Below, piece by piece: positions 1 through 5,925 of a stretch of 5,925 bases of DNA. The notes beneath the pieces are model-generated. The model was not told the origin of the DNA and made no database searches. It saw only the letters and a list, made by a program, of their open reading frames with translations. Both the position numbers and the translations under genes were made by a program. The stretch is from NCBI GenBank assembly GCA_035542775.1, contig DATKKX010000533.1, positions 1-5,925 on the forward strand, written 5' to 3'. The number at the start of each line of letters is the position of its first letter. Within the stretch, counting starts at the first letter, position 1. The stretch is from DATKKX01 sp035542775. GTDB lineage: Bacteria > Planctomycetota > Phycisphaerae > UBA1845 > UTPLA1.

Positions 1-257
1 GGCGTTTCATCAGGACGAATCCGGGTGTCCTTCGGCTGAAAGGTGGTGAAGTAGTCATTGACGCAGCTTCCGAAGAAATGGGTATCTGCTTCAAGGGCTT
101 TCGCACCAGCTATGGGGAGACAGTGGGGGACCTTCCGCAGATCCGGCACTCGCCGGATATGGCGGCACTCAGAAAGTACTTGATGGCGATGACGATCGCA
201 GACCCCCGACCGACCGAAGAGCCCTGGGTGGCCCCTGCGGAGGGATGGTACAAGTAG
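1..257 (+). CDS. 3' end of an unidentified protein (partial, 84 residues visible)
   Basis: This frame is open from position 3 to a TAG stop at 255-257, while the other two plus-strand frames hit stops within the first 50 bases. The 84 visible residues read like ordinary globular protein: a beta-strand-like segment (RLKGGEVVIDAASEEMGI), then an aromatic/charged stretch (CFKGFRTSYGE), a helix-like segment (DMAALRKYLMAMTIAD), and a proline-rich, acidic tail ending in GWYK. No start codon is needed inside the window because the gene enters from the left. I do not recognise the family and assign no function. No signal peptide, membrane segment or catalytic motif can be seen in this portion. The gene converges on dapF across a 73-base gap, so it is not part of the minus-strand transcription unit. 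A chance open frame is possible in G+C-rich DNA, but composition, lack of an overlapping real gene and neat placement before the gap favour a real gene end. Confidence 0.6.
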   Translation, partial: RFIRTNPGVLRLKGGEVVIDAASEEMGICFKGFRTSYGETVGDLPQIRHSPDMAALRKYLMAMTIADPRPTEEPWVAPAEGWYK

Positions 258-304
258 TCCGAGCGACGTCGATTCGGAGCGGTACCCCCTGGAATGCGGC
301 TCGG

Positions 305-323
305 CGGGAGCCTCGCCCTCCCG
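305..323. terminator. Candidate hairpin in the convergent intergenic gap
   Basis: A perfect 6-bp inverted repeat, CGGGAG at 305-310 and CTCCCG at 318-323, encloses a 7-base loop. It lies between the plus-strand gene ending at 257 and the dapF stop codon at 331-333, where a shared bidirectional terminator would be expected. There is no T-run on either side, so it is not a canonical intrinsic terminator, and a stem this short can arise by chance in G+C-rich sequence. A second short inverted repeat (CCGGC at 321-325, GCCGG at 335-339) overlaps it and the dapF stop. Confidence 0.25.
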
Positions 324-330
324 GCCTGCG

Positions 331-1248
331 TCACGCCGGCCACTCGCCGCTGAAGACGTCGGTCGCCGGGCCGGTCATGAAAACCGAGCCGCCGCCTTCG
401 CTCGAACCGCCGGCGCTCTCTTCCCATTCCACTTCCAGATCGCCGCCGGCCAGGTGGATTGTTGTTTTTCCATCCAGGCGGCCCTCAAGCACGCCAGCGA
501 CGTGGACCGCGCAGGCTCCTGTCCCGCAGGCCAGCGTTATGCCGGTGCCACGCTCCCAGGTCCTCATCGTGACTTCGGTTCGCGATTGCACGCAGGCGAC
601 CTGGAGATTGACGCGATTGGGAAACAGCGGGTGTCGCTCCACCAACGGCCCGAGCTTTCGCACGTCGACGGCATCCAAAGACCGGACGAACAATACGGCG
701 TGCGGGTTGCCCATCGAAACGCAACTCATCGAATATCGCTCTTGCCCTACCAGCAGCGGCGTGCGGACGCAGCGCTCGCCCGGCAGTGCGACGGGGATTT
801 TCCGCGGTTCCAGGATCGGCGCCCCCATGTCCACGCGAGCACTCTTCATCACGCCGTCCTGCATGGTCGCCCGCATGGTGAGGATGCCGCGATCGGTCTG
901 GATTCTGATGTCTCGTTGCTCGGCCGCGGTGCCACCCCCGCCGTTCGCCACGACTCGTCGGCCCGTCACGATGCGGCGGTCCAGCGCGTACTTGGCCACG
1001 CAGCGGACGCCGTTGCCGCACATCTCCGCGCGGGTGCCGTCGGCGTTGTACATGACCATGCGGACGTCGGCTTCGACGCCGCTCTCGACCGGGCAGATCA
1101 GGATGATCCCGTCTGAGCCGACGCCGAAGTGGCGATCGCTCATCGCCCGGGCAAGGCTGCCGATGTCGATGCCGTCCAGTTGTTCATGGAAACGGTTGAT
1201 GTAGATGTAGTCGTTGCCGAGGGCCTGCATCTTGGTGAATTTGATCAT
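331..1248 (-). CDS. dapF: Diaminopimelate epimerase DapF
   Basis: DapF is a cytoplasmic, cofactor-independent enzyme that interconverts LL- and meso-2,6-diaminopimelate, supplying meso-DAP for peptidoglycan and for lysine synthesis. The 305-residue product shows the two-cysteine racemase signature: the catalytic base/acid pair is Cys77 in MCGNGVRC (codon 1018-1020) and Cys241 in ACGTGAC (codon 526-528). Other family motifs are the N-terminal MQALGNDY (residues 7-14), DRHFGVGSDG (38-47), MYNADGTRAE (66-75), SMGNPHAVLF (178-187) and ERGTGITLACGTG (232-244). The two halves correspond to the two pseudo-symmetric DapF lobes. The length is somewhat above the usual 270-280, partly through a Gly/Ser-rich insertion at residues 279-288 just before the conserved C-terminal strand (VFMTGPATDVFSGEW). 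The start is well fixed because MIKFTKMQALGNDY matches the usual DapF N-terminus. It lies 39 bases downstream of the Pfa-like gene on the same strand, and no promoter or terminator is evident in that gap, so read-through is likely. Identification is firm. Confidence 0.97.
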   Translation of the reverse strand: MIKFTKMQALGNDYIYINRFHEQLDGIDIGSLARAMSDRHFGVGSDGIILICPVESGVEADVRMVMYNADGTRAEMCGNGVRCVAKYALDRRIVTGRRVVANGGGGTAAEQRDIRIQTDRGILTMRATMQDGVMKSARVDMGAPILEPRKIPVALPGERCVRTPLLVGQERYSMSCVSMGNPHAVLFVRSLDAVDVRKLGPLVERHPLFPNRVNLQVACVQSRTEVTMRTWERGTGITLACGTGACAVHVAGVLEGRLDGKTTIHLAGGDLEVEWEESAGGSSEGGGSVFMTGPATDVFSGEWPA

Positions 1249-1250
1249 GG

Positions 1251-1257
1251 CCTCACC
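1251..1257 (-). promoter_or_regulatory. Weak ribosome binding site for dapF
   Basis: On the minus strand GGTGAGG stands only two bases before the dapF ATG (1246-1248). It is the only purine-rich Shine-Dalgarno-like stretch near the start, but its spacing is shorter than the usual 5-9 bases, which suggests weak initiation or translation helped by the gene just upstream. The next in-frame ATG (Met7, codon 1228-1230) has no better site before it, which supports the chosen start. Confidence 0.3.
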
Positions 1258-1287
1258 GAGACTGTGGCGAATGGATCCGAACGGGCT

Positions 1288-4200
1288 TCACCGACTGTTA
1301 TTATCCCGCAAACGCAGGCCGAAGTCGATCATTTCATAGATGAATGTGCCGTCGACCTTCAGAAAACCACTGGCCTTCAGCAATGGCTCGGGCCCGTCCT
1401 GCCGCTGCGTAATGACTGCATCGACCTCGACGCGCCGGCTGGTCGGCAGGATCTGGCCGCGATAAAGCCAGGAGTGCTCGACGCCGACAGCGATGGGCTC
1501 GAAGCGGGGGGGCTGCCGCAGCTTGTTCCCCCAACGATCCAGGGCGAAGACCTCGAGCAACTGGAGAAACGACTCCAGGCCCAGCGAGCCCGGCCAGACG
1601 GGGTCCTGGTAGAAATGGGCTTTGAAGAACCATGCCTTGGGATCGACCTCAACTGCGCCGCGTATGAAGCCCAGACCATGCGGGCCGCCGTCGGGGAGCA
1701 GGGCTTCGACGGTGTCGACCATTCGCAGGGCGCGGGCGGGAAGGGCGAGCGGCGAGGCGGGGGTGGTGGTCGCGTCGTCAGGCGTGAGCGGGGGCAGGTC
1801 ATCCAGGGCGAAGCACCGGGCATTGTGCAAATCCGCGGCGCTCGGGGACCAGGCGCGGTCCTTGGCATCGCGGATGCCGACCTGCTGAGCGAGTGAGGCC
1901 TCGGTGAAGAATCCGAACGTCGTCGTGCCGGAATAGACCAAGCGGTCGGCTCGGTGAAGCTGCATCTCGAACTTTTCAATGATCGTGTCGCCCGACCGCG
2001 ACGCGCCGGTCAGGCGGATTCGACCGGTCAGCGTGCCGGCATCCGGAAACACCTCTTGGTGCAGCTTCGCCGTGCCGCCGAGGTTGCGGAAGAAGAGGTC
2101 GCTCTTGCTGTGCAGGGCCGAGCCCATGTACGCCGCGAGCCAGCCGCAGGATTGCAGGGCGATTTCCTGGACCGCACAGTACGGCATTGAGGCCTGCCGG
2201 TTGGCCCGGAAGTACCAGGCGTCGGGCGGAACGTCGTATTCAGTTTTGACCCAGCCGCCCGGTTCGAGCTTCCACGGAGGCGGTTCGCTCGACATGATGC
2301 GGTCGAGGAAGAGATACGGCGGGCCGGGCAAGCGGGCGATCCGGCGTCCCTCGTCGAACTCGCGATAGGGCTCGCCGTACGCCTCGGACGGCTTGCCGAC
2401 GGCGAATGCGAGCAGGCGGGGCTTATCGAAGATCGGCCGCTTCGCGGTGACGGCGGCACACGTGTCTCGCCGGCGCCAGAGCGACTCAATCTTCTCGCGG
2501 TTCGTGCCGGTCAGTTGCAGGGATATGTCTTTGACCTGCACGATCGGCCGGCCGTCGGCGAACATCAAGGCGTCGGCGATGACGTACGGTTCCGGGCGAT
2601 AGCCGATTTCCTTGATCTCCACCTGGTATGCCGCTTTGCGGGTCCTGGGAGTGACGGGTCCGCGGCACCGCAGCGAGCCCGCCACGCCGGGGACCGGCTC
2701 GCAATGGACTTCCGCGCGTTCGCCGATCCAACCCATCCGTAGCAGGAAGAATCGCAGCGTGTGCAGGCAGCACTCGTACATCAGGGTGCCGGGCATGACC
2801 ATGTCGTCGACGAAATGGCAGGTCAGGAACCAGTCGTCGGGGTGGATGTCGGCCTCGGCGCGGATGATGCCCAGCCCGAAGCGGCCGCCGACGGGGTTGA
2901 TCTCCAGGATGCGGTCAATCAGCCTCATCCGGCCGTCAGGAAGCCGCAGCGGATCGGCCAGCGGCAGCCCGGCAAATTGCGGCCCGAAACAGCCGGCCAG
3001 GTCGCCACGCCGCAGGGCGGCGAGAGCGGCATCGTCGTAGTTCCCGGCGGACATGGGTACAAGCTCGCGCCAGTCGGCAGGACGGCGGCCTGGTGACGGG
3101 CTCATGTCATCAGGCGTCGGAACAATGCCGCCGGAGTTTTCGATTTCCTCCGCGGTGAAGAAGCCGGCGCAGCCCTTTCGCATGGTCAGCATCGGCTGGC
3201 CGTCGATCTTGCCGTCGAATTCGAAGAAGAACAGGTACACGTCGCCCTGTCGGATGAAGCGGTCGATCCGAATGTCGTATCGGACGACTTCGCCGGGCTG
3301 CGGCAGGCCGCGATGCATCGTGACCGTGGCATCCAGGAGGCGATAGGAACGTCGTCCTTTGACGGCCAGGTCGATGCCGAGGTAGCTGCAGAGGAAGAGG
3401 TCCGCCTGACCGGCCTCGATGGTGATGCACGCCGGGCAGCGGCCTGCCTGCGGTGGGTCGAGGTACCAGGCTCCGGGCAAGACGTCGTGCTCGGTGACGA
3501 TTCGACCGGTGCCGAGCGATCCGGTGACGCCCTCAATCGACACGATGCGGTCGACCAGCATCAGAGGCTCGCCGGGCAAGCGCACGCGGACCGGATAGGT
3601 ATCGACTTCGGCAAACCGGGATCCAAAGACGTTGGCGACGGAGCCGATGGCGAATTCGAGGCACTTATCGCGTGGGAACGCCGGCGGAGGAGCAGTGAGG
3701 CCTGGCTGTCTTGCCTGAACGGCTGCGGTGGGGGAGGGCGATTGAATGATTTGGGCATGCCTGGGTGAAAGCCGCTCCAACCGATTCTCGAAACCGAGCT
3801 GCTGCCCCAAGCGTGCCTGCAGGGCCAGCGCTTGGGCCATGCCGTTGGCGGCAGTCTCGGAAAAGCGCAGGAACGCCTCGTGGGCGGCGGCGGTGACAGC
3901 GTTTGTTTCGATCATCGCGGCCACGAGACTGCCCCGGGCTGCTGACAGTGAGGCTGCATCTGGCGCGCTTTTCGTCTCGTAGTCCACGCCTGGCGGCAAC
4001 GGAGGTTGCGGCGGCGGGCAGCCGATCGGCACGGAAACGACCTGTGCAGACGCGGTCTCGGGAGGCGTTTCTGCGGCCGGTAGCGGCCTGCGACCACGCA
4101 GGTTCTGCGGCGCCCCTTGAAGTACCACATGCACGCAGTTGCCGTCCAGCGTCATCGCCGTGACACTGGCGCATGGATTATCGCCGGAGGACAGCGTACC

Positions 4201-5925
4201 GGTCTCCTGCAGTTGGAGACATGTGCCGACCAACGACGCCATGCCCGCCGCGGCGCCGGCATGGCCAAGGGTCTCGTCGATCCTGCTCACCTGATGCGCC
4301 TGAGCGGCCACGCCGGCGTCATCGCAGGCCCGCTGTGCTGCTGTTGCGCAGGTGCCGGCTTGCGGCAGTCCGAATGAGGGGCGTCCGTCGCCCGCGCTGC
4401 CGACTCCGCAGATCAGGGCATATACACGATCGCCATCCTTTTCCGCGTCGGCGAGCCGCTTGAGCACGATGGCGGCCGCGCCCTCGCCCACAACGACTTC
4501 GCCAGGTTCGCTCTTCGCCGGGGTGGCCTCGTAACCGGTGAACATCCGCCGGAGTGCATGAGACATCAAGACGGACCGGACATCCCCGGCAAGATCGACC
4601 GCGCCGACGATGGCGGCATCCAGCTCTCCGCGTTGCAGCGATCGGACGGCAGCCTCCACGGCGCGCAGGCCGGATGCCTCCTCGCAGGACACGGTGAAAC
4701 TCGGCCCGCCCAGATCGAACTCGCGGGCGATCCGGCTGGCCACGATGCTGCCCAGGCCTCCCAGGGTTCGGGTTGCATCGAGCGGCGAGCTGGCGGCCTC
4801 GCGCAGGGTCGCAAGCCATCGGTGCTCGTCATCTTCGCTCAGATCGAACCCCAGGTCCTTCGCCCACTGCCGGGAACGCCCGTTCAACCACCAGCGGAGC
4901 TGGTAGTTCGTGGCATTGAAGTCGAGGACACTGCCGATGATCGCGCCGACTCGCGGGCGGTTCCGGCGGATCGGCATGCCCGCGTCCTGAATCGCCGCGG
5001 CGACGGCTTCCAGCATCAGAAGCTGCTGCGGCAGGATTTCCAGTATCTCGTTGGGAGGCAGGCGGTACTTGCCCACGGAGATGGGGAGGTCTTGGAGATA
5101 AGCTCCCGTCGAGCCGGAGTCTCCGATGACCGAAGCGGCGAGTTTGTCGCAGCCGTGCCAGCGGTTCGGCGGCCGCGGCTGAATCGCGTTTTTTTTGCCG
5201 CGCAGGATCTCTCGCAGTTCATCCAGCGAGGACGCGCCGCCCAGTCGAGCGGCCATACCGACGACCGCAATAGCCGCATCCTGCGACGCCGTTCGCGGCA
5301 GCGCGGTGGCTTTTGGCAAGGCTGGCCTGACGCCGTTCCATTCCTCGATGAGCACATGGGCGTTGATGCCGCCGAAACCGAAGGCGTTGACAGCCGCGCG
5401 ACGCGGTCTGCCCGACGCGCATTCGTGCCAGGCCTGCGCCTCGGTCTGCACGCGGAAGGGGCCTCCGTCCAACATCATCGCCGGCGAAGATCTGCGGTAG
5501 TTCGCGGAGGGCGGCAGCGTCTTCTCGTGAAGGGCCAGGAGCGTTTTGATCAGTCCGGCCGCGCCGGCCGCGGTCAGCAGGTGGCCGATCATGGATTTGA
5601 CCGAGCCGATTGCACAATGACCCGGCTCCCAGCCGGTCCGCCCCCAAAGAGTCCGCAGACTTTTTATTTCGACGGGGTCGCCCAGCGGAGTGCCGGTGCC
5701 GTGGCACTCGATCAGCTCGATGTCCTGCGGCTGCCAGGCGGCGGCATCATACGCCTGGCGCATGGCCCGGACCTGGCCTTCGGAGTCCGGCGCGAGCAGG
5801 CTGCCGCCGATATCGTTGGAGAGCCCGATCGCGCGGATGAGACCGTAGATGCGGTCGCCGTCACGCAGGGCGTCGTCGAGGCACTTGAGCAGCACGACGC
5901 CGGCGCCTTCGCCGACGACCAGGCC
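1288..5925 (-). CDS. PfaC-like PUFA/secondary-lipid synthase subunit, KS-CLF-psiDH-DH-psiDH-DH (5' end missing)
   Basis: The frame is open from the right edge to a TGA at 1288-1290 (1545 visible residues, numbered here from the edge). GLVVGEGAGV at the edge is internal to a ketosynthase, so the GTG at 5893-5895 is an internal valine and not the start. Domains: (1) KS C-terminal half, residues 1-197 (5335-5925), with both active-site histidines, His75 in ECHGTGTPLGD and His115 in SMIGHLLTAAGAAG, and the closing NAFGFGGINAH; the nucleophilic Cys lies outside. (2) Chain-length-factor-like KS, 218-606 (about 4108-5274), where the nucleophile position is Glu416 in TVSCEEASGL. (3) Pro-rich then helical linker, 607-775. 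(4) Four FabA-like hotdogs at about 778-925, 993-1140, 1197-1342 and 1394-1540; the second and fourth keep His/Glu (His1037/Glu1051, His1437/Glu1451), while the first and third lack the His. This order is known from PfaC of PUFA synthases, which act in the cytoplasm with separate ACP, acyltransferase, ketoreductase and enoyl-reductase modules. The inference is iterative condensation and dehydration of carrier-bound acyl chains; the product is unknown. If KS is the first domain, roughly 220-240 residues are missing. An alternative is a related heterocyst-glycolipid-type or other secondary-lipid synthase. Confidence 0.93.
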   Translation of the reverse strand, partial: GLVVGEGAGVVLLKCLDDALRDGDRIYGLIRAIGLSNDIGGSLLAPDSEGQVRAMRQAYDAAAWQPQDIELIECHGTGTPLGDPVEIKSLRTLWGRTGWEPGHCAIGSVKSMIGHLLTAAGAAGLIKTLLALHEKTLPPSANYRRSSPAMMLDGGPFRVQTEAQAWHECASGRPRRAAVNAFGFGGINAHVLIEEWNGVRPALPKATALPRTASQDAAIAVVGMAARLGGASSLDELREILRGKKNAIQPRPPNRWHGCDKLAASVIGDSGSTGAYLQDLPISVGKYRLPPNEILEILPQQLLMLEAVAAAIQDAGMPIRRNRPRVGAIIGSVLDFNATNYQLRWWLNGRSRQWAKDLGFDLSEDDEHRWLATLREAASSPLDATRTLGGLGSIVASRIAREFDLGGPSFTVSCEEASGLRAVEAAVRSLQRGELDAAIVGAVDLAGDVRSVLMSHALRRMFTGYEATPAKSEPGEVVVGEGAAAIVLKRLADAEKDGDRVYALICGVGSAGDGRPSFGLPQAGTCATAAQRACDDAGVAAQAHQVSRIDETLGHAGAAAGMASLVGTCLQLQETGTLSSGDNPCASVTAMTLDGNCVHVVLQGAPQNLRGRRPLPAAETPPETASAQVVSVPIGCPPPQPPLPPGVDYETKSAPDAASLSAARGSLVAAMIETNAVTAAAHEAFLRFSETAANGMAQALALQARLGQQLGFENRLERLSPRHAQIIQSPSPTAAVQARQPGLTAPPPAFPRDKCLEFAIGSVANVFGSRFAEVDTYPVRVRLPGEPLMLVDRIVSIEGVTGSLGTGRIVTEHDVLPGAWYLDPPQAGRCPACITIEAGQADLFLCSYLGIDLAVKGRRSYRLLDATVTMHRGLPQPGEVVRYDIRIDRFIRQGDVYLFFFEFDGKIDGQPMLTMRKGCAGFFTAEEIENSGGIVPTPDDMSPSPGRRPADWRELVPMSAGNYDDAALAALRRGDLAGCFGPQFAGLPLADPLRLPDGRMRLIDRILEINPVGGRFGLGIIRAEADIHPDDWFLTCHFVDDMVMPGTLMYECCLHTLRFFLLRMGWIGERAEVHCEPVPGVAGSLRCRGPVTPRTRKAAYQVEIKEIGYRPEPYVIADALMFADGRPIVQVKDISLQLTGTNREKIESLWRRRDTCAAVTAKRPIFDKPRLLAFAVGKPSEAYGEPYREFDEGRRIARLPGPPYLFLDRIMSSEPPPWKLEPGGWVKTEYDVPPDAWYFRANRQASMPYCAVQEIALQSCGWLAAYMGSALHSKSDLFFRNLGGTAKLHQEVFPDAGTLTGRIRLTGASRSGDTIIEKFEMQLHRADRLVYSGTTTFGFFTEASLAQQVGIRDAKDRAWSPSAADLHNARCFALDDLPPLTPDDATTTPASPLALPARALRMVDTVEALLPDGGPHGLGFIRGAVEVDPKAWFFKAHFYQDPVWPGSLGLESFLQLLEVFALDRWGNKLRQPPRFEPIAVGVEHSWLYRGQILPTSRRVEVDAVITQRQDGPEPLLKASGFLKVDGTFIYEMIDFGLRLRDNNSR

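Noticed and set aside
261..275. Small palindrome CGACGTCG in the convergent gap as an operator
   Set aside because: Eight bases of G+C-rich self-complementary sequence are common by chance, and there is no divergent promoter for it to control.
110..427. Minus-strand open frame of 105 codons overlapping the dapF 3' end
   Set aside because: It is Arg-rich, with no motifs, and overlaps both dapF in another frame and the better-supported plus-strand gene end.
245..1204. Long plus-strand open frame antisense to dapF (319 codons)
   Set aside because: It is rich in Ser, Arg and Pro with no recognisable motifs, and lies wholly opposite a firmly identified dapF. It is a shadow of a G+C-rich gene.
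1249..1287. Possible terminator or promoter between the Pfa-like gene and dapF
   Set aside because: The 39 bases show no convincing stem-loop with a T-run and no clear -35/-10 pair.
1129..1896. Plus-strand open frame of 255 codons spanning the dapF start and the end of the Pfa-like gene
   Set aside because: Its composition looks fairly protein-like, but it is antisense to the conserved DapF N-terminus and the fourth hotdog domain. It has no family motif and no distinct start context.
5893..5895. GTG as the start codon of the large minus-strand gene
   Set aside because: The ten codons to its right are open and read GLVVGEGAGV, a conserved internal ketosynthase motif. The GTG is an internal valine and the true start lies outside the window.

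Overview
The window is G+C-rich bacterial DNA with two closely spaced genes on the minus strand and the tail of a third gene on the plus strand. Almost all of it (about 1288-5925) is one reading frame whose N-terminus lies beyond the right edge. It encodes a large multidomain enzyme with the architecture of PfaC-type subunits of iterative polyunsaturated fatty acid (PUFA) / secondary-lipid synthases. The domain order is ketosynthase (C-terminal half only), chain-length-factor-like ketosynthase, a Pro-rich and then helical linker, and four FabA-like hotdog domains alternating degenerate and catalytic (pseudo-DH, DH, pseudo-DH, DH).

Thirty-nine bases downstream, on the same strand, lies a complete dapF (331-1248), encoding diaminopimelate epimerase of lysine and peptidoglycan synthesis with both catalytic cysteines in place. 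The spacing would allow dapF to be read through from the lipid-synthase transcript, although the two pathways are unrelated. At the left edge, 1-257 is the 3' end of an unidentified plus-strand gene that converges on dapF. The 73-base gap between them holds a small GC-rich hairpin.

The organism cannot be named from the sequence alone. DapF shows a Gram-negative-type or DAP-containing lineage. The PfaC-like enzyme with G+C-rich codon use and the style of the DapF sequence would fit Planctomycetota or a deltaproteobacterial-type lineage; this is an inference, not a demonstrated assignment.

The Pfa-like protein carries condensation and dehydration functions but no visible acyl carrier, acyltransferase, ketoreductase or enoyl reductase domain. 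It must therefore work with partner subunits (PfaA-like and an enoyl reductase such as PfaD), which would be encoded outside the window, most likely beyond position 5925. The expected pfaD is not downstream; dapF occupies that place. No tRNA, rRNA, mobile element, CRISPR array or large repeat was seen.
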